Assembly (NCBI RefSeq): GCF_000260435.1
Contig: NZ_BACQ01000015.1
Coordinates: 1 to 59,526, forward strand
Direction: 5' to 3'
Source of the DNA: Lacticaseibacillus zeae DSM 20178 = KCTC 3804
GTDB lineage: Bacteria; Bacillota; Bacilli; Lactobacillales; Lactobacillaceae
Length of the DNA stretch: 59,526 nucleotides
Both the position numbers and the translations under genes were made by a program. Numbering within the stretch: position 1 is the first letter of the stretch; each line of letters opens with the position of its first letter. The notes under the pieces are model-generated. The model was not told the origin of the DNA. It did not search any database and was given only the letters and a program-made list of their open reading frames with translations. Positions 16,784 through 25,022 of the stretch are shown here, one piece after another.

Positions 16784-17799
16784 GATTTAGCCCCTTCTTT
16801 GCTTTCTTCATCCTGCGTCACCGCAAATCGCGCCACAATTGGCGTTGGCACCCAGTAATCATCCTGAGCACGCATTAAATCATTTTCAAGTAAGGCGGCC
16901 TTTACCTGACTCGGTTGAATCGTGAAGCCTGGAAAAAGTTCGGCCGTCACGTTTTTGATTAAGCCAGTTAAGTCATCGGCGGCCACACCTGCCCCCAGTT
17001 GATGGGCGACAACTAACGCGGCAAGATAAGGCTTCGCAACACTGGGCTGCCGTTGTTGATCCAACAATAACGCATACTGATCCCCGACTTCCAAAACGAA
17101 ACGGCCGCCTTGAGTCCACTGTTCAGCAATGGCTTCTTTGTGCGCCACAAGGATAGGCCAAAGTTGCGGCGTCGTTTTGGGACTCATGAATTGTTCCGTC
17201 AACAACACCCGATTGACCTTTTGAACATCGCTCAAGACCGGTTTCGTTTGTTCATTGGTCAGAAAATCGATCAGGTTTTGGGCAAATTCGTTAAAGTTGG
17301 GATGGATCTCCCAGTAATCATCGATTTCGGCAGGGACATTTTCCGCGCCATCCTCAAGGCGATCCGGTGTGAACAACCCAAAACGTTTCACAAACAGTGC
17401 GTCAATGCAGCGCAGTAATTCGCGTTCGTCAAGCTCAGTCACTTCACTGTGCACCTGACGGACGATTTTTTGCGTAGGAATGGCGCGATCTTCCAAATTG
17501 CTCTGTAATTCCGGTTCATTGATGATCGTTTTCACGGTTGCCAAAAGCACATGCACGACTTCTGGCGAAAGTTCTTCCTTACCGATCATGAAGAAAAGAT
17601 TCTCCTGAAAATTCTCCGGCGTTGCACCGAACATGTTTTTGAAATAGTAACTAAGCTTTTGCTGCACAGACGGCTTTTTGAGTTCACTAATGGCAGCGCG
17701 ACTGATTTGGGTCGCAGCGGGTAAAGGGGTCGTTGTGAACACACCATGATCCAGCAGTTCATTGATGACAAGTTGGTCTAACTTGGTAATTCTGGCCAT
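16780..17799 (-). CDS. jetB: Wadjet kleisin-associated subunit JetB (MukE-like)
   Basis: JetB is the small winged-helix (KITE/MukE-like) partner of the Wadjet condensin. The 339-residue protein lacks membrane segments and has charged winged-helix-like sequence. It is identified mainly by position between jetA and jetC, since MukE-like proteins are poorly conserved. I start at 17799 (MARITKLDQL), with AGAAGG 6 bases upstream, 11 bases after the jetA stop. Its stop codon overlaps the jetC start. It is longer than typical JetB proteins of type I Wadjet, so the subtype is not assigned. Confidence 0.8.
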   Translation of the reverse strand: MARITKLDQLVINELLDHGVFTTTPLPAATQISRAAISELKKPSVQQKLSYYFKNMFGATPENFQENLFFMIGKEELSPEVVHVLLATVKTIINEPELQSNLEDRAIPTQKIVRQVHSEVTELDERELLRCIDALFVKRFGLFTPDRLEDGAENVPAEIDDYWEIHPNFNEFAQNLIDFLTNEQTKPVLSDVQKVNRVLLTEQFMSPKTTPQLWPILVAHKEAIAEQWTQGGRFVLEVGDQYALLLDQQRQPSVAKPYLAALVVAHQLGAGVAADDLTGLIKNVTAELFPGFTIQPSQVKAALLENDLMRAQDDYWVPTPIVARFAVTQDEESKEGAKS

Positions 17800-17810
17800 A
17801 AGTGCCCTTC

Positions 17811-19307
17811 TCAAGCAAACGTAAATTTAAAACCGCACGGCAACACGACTGCATAATCTTCTCCGGCCACCTGCAATTGTAATGGCGGCGTGTCTGGCAA
17901 AGCATTCACCGTTTTGGCGGGACGACCGAACGGAGCAAAACCAGTCAGATCCTCGTGATATGTTGCTGCAAATAACTTGATAATCTCATCTCGCGCCGTG
18001 ACGGTCTGCAACGTCAAATCGTGATCTACCCGACCGTGACGATCATCTACCATCAGCGTTTGACGAAATTCGCGTAGCCCGGCCATCTGTGCCTGTTCGG
18101 TAGGTGCATCATCGGTGACATCCGGATTATCGGTTTCGCTGGCTGGCTGCTTGCGGGTCGGATTCGCCAAGTAGCTGACCGGCCCCATTGTTGAAGCATC
18201 AAGCAAATCGCCCGGGTCTTCTACCTCGCGATCTGCCGGTAAGTGCCGTGGCACCTGCGCCGGAATGTGAAGTTGTTGATAGTGCGCCAGCAAGCCATCT
18301 AACTTTTTGGACAGCACCTTGATGTCAATGGTTTGGCGCTTGGCATGTTCAAACTCCTGACTCAGCAAGTGAACAATGCCCAATAACGTGTTAAACACCA
18401 AATAAATCGAGTCCAGACTGCTATCAATCGCCGTGGCGGTCGGACTCATGCTGAGCGCTAACCGTGTCATCTGCGCCTGCGCCCATTGTTTGGTACGCTG
18501 CAGCCGCATGACCAACGCTTCCTGGCGACCAACCGCCCGAGCAGCATCAAGATCATCACTGCCTTGTTGGGAATGGGCAATTTGATCGGCAAAAGTTGCG
18601 TCATTTGCTAAGCCTTGAATCCGTGACGCCTGATTCAGCATCTGCTGATAAGCGGGAATGGCTTTGTGGCGCAACATCTGCTGCAGGTGGCTGGCCGCCT
18701 GATTACCGTGATTGAAGGCGATATCATTGGCTAGTTCATCAAGGTCATCCTCAAGTTTATGGATACCTTTCATGACATCATCGTATGCATTCAGCATGTT
18801 TTGAAAATCATTGTAAAGCTGCGTGTCAGCGCCTGAGCGTACCGGTACACTCAGTTTTGCCACCAAATCAACATATTCCTGAATCCGATTTGTGTTAGCG
18901 GTAATCGTTGTTTCAGCGTCGATGACTTTTTGCATCATTTTCAAATATTCAATGCCACTGCTGGTAATCCGATAAACATAAGATTGAATAATATGGTAGC
19001 TGCCATTATGCATGCGGGCGCGCACTTTTCGCGGATTCATCTCGACCAAACCGGCTTGTGTCACCAGAACATCAAGCACTTTCTTCAAAACATCATCGGC
19101 AATCGGCGTTTCGCCGCCGCTTGTGTCCAGATAATCGTTGTTATATTTACGCGCCAAGTAACTTAACGTCACGGGTTCACTGCTACTGCCGGCATCGCGG
19201 TAAAGAATTGTCAACACGAACCACCCGGCAAGCGGATGATGCACGCTCAAACCTAATTGAGTTGCCAATAATAACTGCCGAAAAGGTGCTGATAAGGCTG
19301 CTGCCAT
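17811..19307 (-). CDS. jetA: Wadjet kleisin subunit JetA (MukF-like)
   Basis: JetA is the kleisin that bridges the JetC heads. The 498-residue protein has an N-terminal winged-helix region (residues 1-120) and a helical middle with long amphipathic helices (about 130-370). An acidic linker (SETDNPDVTDDAPTEQ) precedes a C-terminal winged-helix end, the classic kleisin order. The start at 19307 follows AAAGGA at 8 nt. As first gene of the four-gene operon it lies behind the promoter at 19352. The assignment rests on order, size and neighbours as well as sequence. Confidence 0.82.
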   Translation of the reverse strand: MAAALSAPFRQLLLATQLGLSVHHPLAGWFVLTILYRDAGSSSEPVTLSYLARKYNNDYLDTSGGETPIADDVLKKVLDVLVTQAGLVEMNPRKVRARMHNGSYHIIQSYVYRITSSGIEYLKMMQKVIDAETTITANTNRIQEYVDLVAKLSVPVRSGADTQLYNDFQNMLNAYDDVMKGIHKLEDDLDELANDIAFNHGNQAASHLQQMLRHKAIPAYQQMLNQASRIQGLANDATFADQIAHSQQGSDDLDAARAVGRQEALVMRLQRTKQWAQAQMTRLALSMSPTATAIDSSLDSIYLVFNTLLGIVHLLSQEFEHAKRQTIDIKVLSKKLDGLLAHYQQLHIPAQVPRHLPADREVEDPGDLLDASTMGPVSYLANPTRKQPASETDNPDVTDDAPTEQAQMAGLREFRQTLMVDDRHGRVDHDLTLQTVTARDEIIKLFAATYHEDLTGFAPFGRPAKTVNALPDTPPLQLQVAGEDYAVVLPCGFKFTFA

Positions 19308-19351
19308 AAGCTGGTTCCTTTCTATGTCCATACCACTGTCTGATGCCTTCC

Positions 19352-19378
19352 ATTATACAAGAAGAATGCCGCGCACAA
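19352..19378 (-). promoter_or_regulatory. Promoter of the jetABCD operon
   Basis: On the minus strand a consensus TATAAT (19357-19352) is preceded by TTGTGC (19378-19373) at a short 15-base spacing. It lies about 45 bases ahead of jetA and diverges from the ABC transporter genes. Confidence 0.6.
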
Positions 19379-19505
19379 TAGCGCCCACATCCAGCAGGCT
19401 GTCAGACTTTTTGCCAAACATGACATTTGTCACACCACATTCATGACATTCGCGACTACTACCCAATCCCATAGTCACGTAGTATCAGTTGTGGAGGTGG
19501 ACGAC

Positions 19506-20396
19506 ATGACCACAATCATTCAAACAGAACATCTAAAATTTAACTATGACAAGAAACAGGTTTTAAAAGACATTAACTTAACCGTACACAGCGGTGAAAT
19601 CATCGGCTTGATCGGCGTCAACGGTGCTGGTAAAACGACGCTACTGAACATCTTGCTAGGGCTTTTATCAGGAGAAGGTGCCGTCAGCGTTTTTGACAAA
19701 AAGCCCGGTGACCCCAATAGCAAGGCCCGAATTGGCTCGATGCTTCAAGGCGACATGATCATCCCCGGCATTACTGTTGGCGATATGTTAAAACTTGCCG
19801 CTGAACAGACTGAGCATGCGCTTGACCCAGACAGCTTGCTTGCCGATCTGAACCTAACGCAACTCAAGACCCAGCGTCTCGGCAATCTCTCCGGCGGCCA
19901 ACTGCGCCGTGTCACTTTTGCTGTTGCATTAATCGGCCAACCCGATCTGCTGTTCCTAGACGAACCGACTGTCGGCATGGACGCGAATGCTCGAAAAGCC
20001 TTTTGGGATCAAGTTGAACAACTGCGACAACAAGGCAAGACCATCGTCATCACTAGTCACTACCTTGAAGAAATTCAGCAAATTGCCGATCGCTTATTGA
20101 TCTTGCAAAATGGCCGCTTCATATTTGATGGCACCTTACAACAGCTACAAAAACAACACTTGGGCGCCACAATTACTTGTGAAACCGATCTGCAACCAGC
20201 CATTTTTAGCGGACTGGCTGATGTTGACCAGGTCCACAGCATGGGTGACAAACTGGTCATTCACAGCCGCAACGGTGATCAGACGCTTAAAGCACTCGTG
20301 CCGATGCTTGATCGACTGCATCAGATCAGCCTGAATCGCGAATCACTTGAAGACATTTTCCTACAGTTAACCAAACAGGAGGTTCCACAATCATGA
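19506..20396 (+). CDS. ABC transporter ATP-binding protein (ABC-2 exporter)
   Basis: The 296-residue ATPase has Walker A GVNGAGKTT (about 38-46), a Q-loop, the signature LSGGQLRR (about 135) and Walker B LLFLDEPTVGMD (about 155). A C-terminal extension of about 80 residues follows, as in antibiotic/lipid exporters. The start at 19506 has GGAGGTG at 6 nt. It is the first gene of a four-gene unit (ATPase, permease, histidine kinase, response regulator) resembling Bacillus yvfRSTU, so it probably drives export controlled by the linked two-component system. Confidence 0.88.
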   Translation: MTTIIQTEHLKFNYDKKQVLKDINLTVHSGEIIGLIGVNGAGKTTLLNILLGLLSGEGAVSVFDKKPGDPNSKARIGSMLQGDMIIPGITVGDMLKLAAEQTEHALDPDSLLADLNLTQLKTQRLGNLSGGQLRRVTFAVALIGQPDLLFLDEPTVGMDANARKAFWDQVEQLRQQGKTIVITSHYLEEIQQIADRLLILQNGRFIFDGTLQQLQKQHLGATITCETDLQPAIFSGLADVDQVHSMGDKLVIHSRNGDQTLKALVPMLDRLHQISLNRESLEDIFLQLTKQEVPQS

Positions 20397-21157
20397 AAAC
20401 ATTCTTAGCTCAAGTGGCCTTTGACGGCAAGCGCCTGGTGCTCCGCAACTTTTCGTTTATTTTCCTTTCGCTCTTGATGCCAGCAGGATTCTATCTGCTT
20501 TATACCAAAGCCATGATCAGTGGCTCTGCTGTGGCAATCAAACAATTTAATATTAGTTATATGGATCAAATGATTGTCTTTAGCATTCTCCTCGAAGCAC
20601 TCTTCAGCATTGCGTCCATCTTGAAACGCGATCGCGATAAGGGATTCACGACTTTTTTAAGATTATCGCCCAAAGGCATGGTTCCCTATTACGTTTCAAT
20701 CACTTTCTGGATGCTGATGATGAGCCTGCTTTCGGTGATTGTCTTAGGCGGCATTGCGATTGGCGTTAACAATGTCAGTCTTGATGCTGGTCAGTGGTTA
20801 GGCTTCCTTGGCATTATTTTGGTCGGTCAATTGCCTATCCTGATGATCGGTATTGCGTTGTCCTATATCCGACGTGAAGAAATGCTCAGTCTTGCCAGTA
20901 ACTTACTCACTTTTCCCATGGCCATTATCAGCGGCTTATGGTGGCCGATCAGCCTGCTGCCGAAATGGTTACAAACCATCGGCAAGGAGACACCGACTTA
21001 CTTCGTGAATAATCTCTTAAATCAGGTGACCTCACGTGCTACAGTAGACTTAACAAATCTAGTCGGGATTGCCGTTTGGTTTGTACTCGGCAGTTTGCTG
21101 GTGGTTGTCATGACTAAACATGAACAACGGAAGGGCGTGGCTTTGGGTGAAGCATAA
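20393..21157 (+). CDS. ABC-2 type transporter permease
   Basis: The 254-residue protein has six hydrophobic segments and no ATP-binding motif, as expected for the ABC-2 membrane subunit of the exporter. It overlaps the ATPase stop codon by the usual 4 bases (ATGA). The transported compound is unknown. Its 3' end overlaps the kinase gene start by about 10 bases, so all four genes are translationally linked. Confidence 0.85.
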   Translation: MKTFLAQVAFDGKRLVLRNFSFIFLSLLMPAGFYLLYTKAMISGSAVAIKQFNISYMDQMIVFSILLEALFSIASILKRDRDKGFTTFLRLSPKGMVPYYVSITFWMLMMSLLSVIVLGGIAIGVNNVSLDAGQWLGFLGIILVGQLPILMIGIALSYIRREEMLSLASNLLTFPMAIISGLWWPISLLPKWLQTIGKETPTYFVNNLLNQVTSRATVDLTNLVGIAVWFVLGSLLVVVMTKHEQRKGVALGEA

Positions 21158-22265
21158 TCTTCGGTCATGGTTAATGAATCTTGAATGGACCAGCTATATT
21201 TGGCTGGTCTATTTGCCGTATATCATGGCTCAATATGTTCCGACAAAATCGATCACTGACTGGATTTGGCTCGGCTTGGGCGTGGTGTTTCTGGTCGTCT
21301 ACATTTTGGTTAACGAAATCGACCGATGGTTACTCGTCACCATTCCGCTGGAGCTGGCGATCACCGGTTTATTTGCCATCTTCGCCTTCAACGATTACAT
21401 GATTATTTATCCCGGTTGGCAAGTGTCCTTTATTTTAGCTAGGTACCCACGAAAATATTTTCACTGGTTCGCCACAGCATTTTACCTCATTATTCTCGTG
21501 GGTCTATGGCGCGCCAATCTGGTCCATCCGGGTACTTTAAACATCTCAAATGGTAACCTGCTCAATCTTGTTTTCCCGCTTGTCTCCCCAATCTTTGCCT
21601 ATACCGCCTCACGATCCATTATCCGCCAACGCCAACTTCGGCAAACAAATCGGCGGCTGCAAGCCATCGTTCGCCGCGGTGAGCGCGAGCGGATTGCCCG
21701 CGACTTGCACGACACCCTCGGCCAGAGCTTTTCGATGATGACCCTTAAGGCTGAGCTCGCCAAAAAGCTGCTGGACAAGGCACCTGAGCGCGTCGGACCG
21801 GAACTGGACGACATTGCCCAAACCAGTCGGCATGATTTGCAGTTGGTCCGCTCGATCGTCAATGACCTGCACCAACAGTCGCTAAGTGAGATGATGTTAA
21901 CGCAAGGAAAAAATCTTGCGGAAGCCAATGTTGTTTTGCTGACGGACGGCGAAAATGCCGCCACAGAATGGCCAACCAAGGTGCAGATTCATCTAAGTCC
22001 GGTCATTTCCGAAGCCATTACGAATGTGATACGCCATGCGCATGCCCATCAAGTTGAGATTACCTTCGAACAAACGCCAAGCGCCTATATCGTCAACATT
22101 CAAGATGACGGCCGATCCAAAAATAATTATGCTCGTGCTGGATCAAATGGTATCAGCGGCATGCAGCAAAGAATGAATGAAGTGAACGGTACCTTTACAA
22201 TCACCCACACTCGACAAGGTACCCTTGTCACACTGACACTACCAAAGGAGCAACAAGTCTCATGA
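21147..22265 (+). CDS. DesK/NarL-type sensor histidine kinase (HisKA_3)
   Basis: The 372-residue kinase has five or so transmembrane segments in residues 1-150. A HisKA_3 dimerisation domain with the phosphorylated His in ERERIARDLHDTLGQS (about 195) follows, and a C-terminal HATPase domain with an N-box EAITNVIRHAHA and DDGRSKNNYARAGSNGISGM. The start is uncertain; a GTG at 21147 has GGAAGGG 11 nt upstream, and an ATG at 21120 gives nine more residues. It pairs with the next regulator, likely sensing membrane state or the compound exported by the ABC unit. Confidence 0.88.
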   Translation: MKHNLRSWLMNLEWTSYIWLVYLPYIMAQYVPTKSITDWIWLGLGVVFLVVYILVNEIDRWLLVTIPLELAITGLFAIFAFNDYMIIYPGWQVSFILARYPRKYFHWFATAFYLIILVGLWRANLVHPGTLNISNGNLLNLVFPLVSPIFAYTASRSIIRQRQLRQTNRRLQAIVRRGERERIARDLHDTLGQSFSMMTLKAELAKKLLDKAPERVGPELDDIAQTSRHDLQLVRSIVNDLHQQSLSEMMLTQGKNLAEANVVLLTDGENAATEWPTKVQIHLSPVISEAITNVIRHAHAHQVEITFEQTPSAYIVNIQDDGRSKNNYARAGSNGISGMQQRMNEVNGTFTITHTRQGTLVTLTLPKEQQVS

Positions 22266-22870
22266 TTACCTTATATCTTGCGGAAGATCAAAGCATGTTA
22301 AACTCGGCACTCCCCCAGTTATTGGACTTAGAGGATGATCTGCACGTGCTTGGAAGTGCTGGAGACGGTGCAACGGCATGGCAAGATATCCAGCGGCTCA
22401 AACCTGACGTTGCCATTTTAGACATCGAAATGCCCAAACTAACCGGACTTGATGTCGCCGATAAAATTCATGAGAGTGACTTGCCAACGAAAGTCATTAT
22501 TTTAACCACTTTTGCGCAAAAGGCCTATTTTGAGCGCGCCGTTGCGGCTAAAGTAAATGGTTATCTTTTAAAAGATAGCCCTAGTGACGATTTGATCGCC
22601 GTCATCCGCAAAGTAATGACCGGGCAGACGATTTACGCGCCAGAGCTGGTGACAAACATGGTTACGACTGAAAGCAATCCCCTCACCGACCGCGAACTCG
22701 CAGTTTTGGCCGAGGTTGCTAGTGGGTTGTCATCTAAACAAATCGCTGCGTCCTTGTTTCTATCTGAAGGTACGGTGCGTAACTATCTATCGGCCATTTT
22801 TAGCAAGCTTGGGGTGCATAATCGGATTGAGGCGGTGGAGATGGCGAAGCGGAATAAGTGGTTGTCTTAG
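22262..22870 (+). CDS. LuxR/NarL-family response regulator
   Basis: The 202-residue regulator has a receiver domain with the phosphoacceptor Asp in DVAILDIEMP (about residue 54) and Thr/Lys conserved positions in ILTTFAQK and GYLLKDS. A LuxR-type helix-turn-helix follows (LTDRELAVLAEVASGLSSKQIAASL...VRNYLS). It overlaps the kinase by 4 bases. It likely activates the ABC operon promoter upstream of 19506. Confidence 0.9.
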   Translation: MITLYLAEDQSMLNSALPQLLDLEDDLHVLGSAGDGATAWQDIQRLKPDVAILDIEMPKLTGLDVADKIHESDLPTKVIILTTFAQKAYFERAVAAKVNGYLLKDSPSDDLIAVIRKVMTGQTIYAPELVTNMVTTESNPLTDRELAVLAEVASGLSSKQIAASLFLSEGTVRNYLSAIFSKLGVHNRIEAVEMAKRNKWLS

Positions 22871-22960
22871 GGTTGCTAGCGTTGCAATTGATGACAAATA
22901 GTTTTGCCGATAGACATCGTTTTAACTATCATTAGGTGAACCAATAGTCCATCCAGAAAA

Positions 22961-22984
22961 AAGCTGTCTATAGCAGCTTGTTTT
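22961..22984 (+). terminator. Weak terminator after the two-component system
   Basis: AAGCTG (22961-22966) pairs with CAGCTT (22974-22979), followed by GTTTT. It is preceded by an A run. Confidence 0.5.
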
Positions 22985-23011
22985 GACACCCAAACAACGA
23001 GGACTTTACCC

Positions 23012-23917
23012 ATGAATCCAAGAAATTTAACTTTAATGTTTCCAAGTAATCCATTAAAGCCAAGAGAGCCCGACCCAGACTATGCAGAAGAATACCAGGT
23101 TGCTGGCGATTTCACACATGTCCGTGTGTTTGATCTTGATTTGTTGCTTGGGGAAGGGAAACTAAAATTAAATAAAAAGTTTCCATCATCAACGATCGTC
23201 ATTTACCGCGGGTGGATGCTTACGCCCGAAAATTATGCTCTACTGCAAACTTTGGTTGAAAGTGCCAATGCAAGCTTGCTCACAAATAAAGAAGCCTACC
23301 AAATGACACATCTTCTTCCTAACTGGGCACATCATGCAAATACACTAAAATCTGCATGGACAACCGATCTAACTGACAATGCACTGATTAAACTGTTGGA
23401 TCAATTCAATGGTCCTGTCACTGTCAAGGATTTTGTCAAAAGCAGAAAGCATGAATGGTATTCGGCATTTTACATTCCGAATCCTCAAAATCATTATCAG
23501 GCATTAGCAATCATCCATAACTTCATTCAACGCCAAGCTGAAAATTTGGTCGGTGGCATCGTCATCCGAGAGTTTGTGCCTTTCGTACAAACCGGTGTGC
23601 ATCTCAAAAACGAGACACCAATTTACGAAGAATATCGCGTTTTTTATTGGCATTCAGAACCATTTGCAATGATTGATTATTGGCATCATAACTTTGATAG
23701 TTTAGGTGACGGTGACCTGATCTTCGTTCGTAAAAGTGCCCAAAGAATTCGGTCTCCTTTTTTCACGATTGATTTTGCTAGGAAAACGGATGGCACTTTA
23801 ATCATAGTGGAAATTGGTGACGGCCAGGTTTCTGGATTGCAAGATTATGACACGAGAAAATTTTATCACCAGTGGTTCCAGCGAATTGGACTTGAGCAAG
23901 GAGATAGATTAAAGTGA
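23012..23917 (+). CDS. ATP-grasp domain protein, R2K/DUF4343 type (first of a pair)
   Basis: R2K-clade ATP-grasp proteins are peptide- or nucleic-acid-modifying ligases often seen in defence and conflict loci. The 301-residue protein shows the C-terminal ATP-grasp signature: YEEYRVFYW, FFTIDFARK and an Mg-binding strand followed by EIGDGQVSGLQDYD. A charged N-terminal region of about 150 residues has no motif I recognise. Start at 23012 with GAGG upstream. Its stop overlaps the second gene as GTGA, so the two are made together. It lies 1.1 kb from CRISPR array 1. Confidence 0.7.
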   Translation: MNPRNLTLMFPSNPLKPREPDPDYAEEYQVAGDFTHVRVFDLDLLLGEGKLKLNKKFPSSTIVIYRGWMLTPENYALLQTLVESANASLLTNKEAYQMTHLLPNWAHHANTLKSAWTTDLTDNALIKLLDQFNGPVTVKDFVKSRKHEWYSAFYIPNPQNHYQALAIIHNFIQRQAENLVGGIVIREFVPFVQTGVHLKNETPIYEEYRVFYWHSEPFAMIDYWHHNFDSLGDGDLIFVRKSAQRIRSPFFTIDFARKTDGTLIIVEIGDGQVSGLQDYDTRKFYHQWFQRIGLEQGDRLK

Positions 23918-24660
23918 CAGTATACGTTCGTAAGGTAGAGCCTCCCACTGATTTTTCGGTATCGCCATTTACGCTATTAACGGGATTCTATCTTCGTGGG
24001 GAAGAAATCGTCCAGTACAATACTTTTAATGAGATTGGCGAGCTTGTTGATCAAGATATCATTGTAGATTATGTCTTTCAAATGCAGCATATCTTTAACC
24101 TCATGAACATTAAGGTTCGCCCCATTGATTACCCTAATCAATTACAGACATTTTACGGTCGGAAAATTGAGTCTGGAACAATCAGTCAAATTTTTGAAAG
24201 CAAAACAAATTGGAATGTTTTTATTAAACCAAAAGCTGACACAAAATTATTTGAAGGTAGAGTTGTTAGAACTCGAAAAGATTTAATTGGTCTCAATGTT
24301 ACCTACGACTACCCCATTTGGATAAGCGAACCTGTCCACTTTGTACGCGAATGGCGCTGCTTTATTTTAAATCATCATGTTTTAGATGTTCGCCCCTACA
24401 AGGGTGACTATCATGTTCAATATGATCCCACAATAATCGATGCTGCCGTGGCGGCTTGGAAAGAAGCACCAAACACGTGTTCCATTGATATTGGTGTTAC
24501 AGCAGATAATCGTACTTTAGTCGTTGAGGCAAACGATGGCTTCTCCCTTGGCACATATGGTCTTAACCCTTATCAGGCAGCCGTCTTTCATGAAACACGC
24601 TGGAGAGAGATAACCCACGCATATTTTCAAGATCATCAAACTGTCAAAGTGCACGAATGA
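23914..24660 (+). CDS. ATP-grasp domain protein, R2K/DUF4343 type (second of a pair)
   Basis: The 248-residue protein resembles the preceding gene in its C-terminal half: VREWRCFIL, CSIDIGVTADNRTLVVEANDGFSLG. The latter matches the DxGV...EANDG pattern of R2K ATP-grasp enzymes. Starts at GTG 23914, overlapping the stop of the previous gene by GTGA, with AAGGAG 10 nt upstream. Neither partner has a signal peptide. The pair could be a ligase heterodimer, or a duplicated enzyme. Substrate unknown. A strong terminator follows at 24738. Confidence 0.7.
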   Translation: MTVYVRKVEPPTDFSVSPFTLLTGFYLRGEEIVQYNTFNEIGELVDQDIIVDYVFQMQHIFNLMNIKVRPIDYPNQLQTFYGRKIESGTISQIFESKTNWNVFIKPKADTKLFEGRVVRTRKDLIGLNVTYDYPIWISEPVHFVREWRCFILNHHVLDVRPYKGDYHVQYDPTIIDAAVAAWKEAPNTCSIDIGVTADNRTLVVEANDGFSLGTYGLNPYQAAVFHETRWREITHAYFQDHQTVKVHE

Positions 24661-24737
24661 ACGGCGTATTTTCCTGTGAGATTGTTGATTTACAGATGTT
24701 AATCATGGTCGATATGTAATTCAATGTTCAATATAAT

Positions 24738-24776
24738 AAAATGGCGTTTTCCCTGTTATTGGAAGAGGCCATTTTT
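24738..24776 (+). terminator. Terminator of the ATP-grasp pair
   Basis: AAAATGGC (24738-24745) pairs with GCCATTTT (24768-24775), with TTCC/GGAA pairing inside and a short T run after it. Confidence 0.8.
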
Positions 24777-24893
24777 AAAATCACCGTTATTGAGTATTGT
24801 TGTTATTCTCGAGGCACTCAATTACGAGGACTACGCTGCAGGTAGTTATCAAAACGCCTAACTGCAACGTTGTTTTGGTTCAGACAGTCGCGA

Positions 24894-24987
24894 GTTGTAA
24901 TTCATGTAGCCATGTGGACTAAAAATTGTGCTCCACCAACCTTAAGATCATAAGAAATTCAAATAACGCAGTCACATGGACTACGAC
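24894..24987 (-). repeat. Two decayed CRISPR repeats beyond the distal end of array 1
   Basis: A repeat at 24956-24987 differs from the array-1 repeat at 5 of 32 positions, and one at 24894-24925 at roughly 10 positions. They are separated by 30 bases, and 35 bases lie between the second and the first intact repeat at 25023. They are fossil units at the old (leader-distal) end of the array. The remainder of 24661-25022 holds the terminator above and no gene. Confidence 0.7.
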
Positions 24988-25022
24988 GCATTAACCTTAC
25001 CGAGCGCCGTGCTAGTCTTTTC

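Noticed and set aside
24791-24840. A possible third fossil repeat (CAATTACGAGGACTACGCTGC)
   Set aside because: It needs a gap to align with the repeat, and its distance to the next unit breaks the 66-67-base period.
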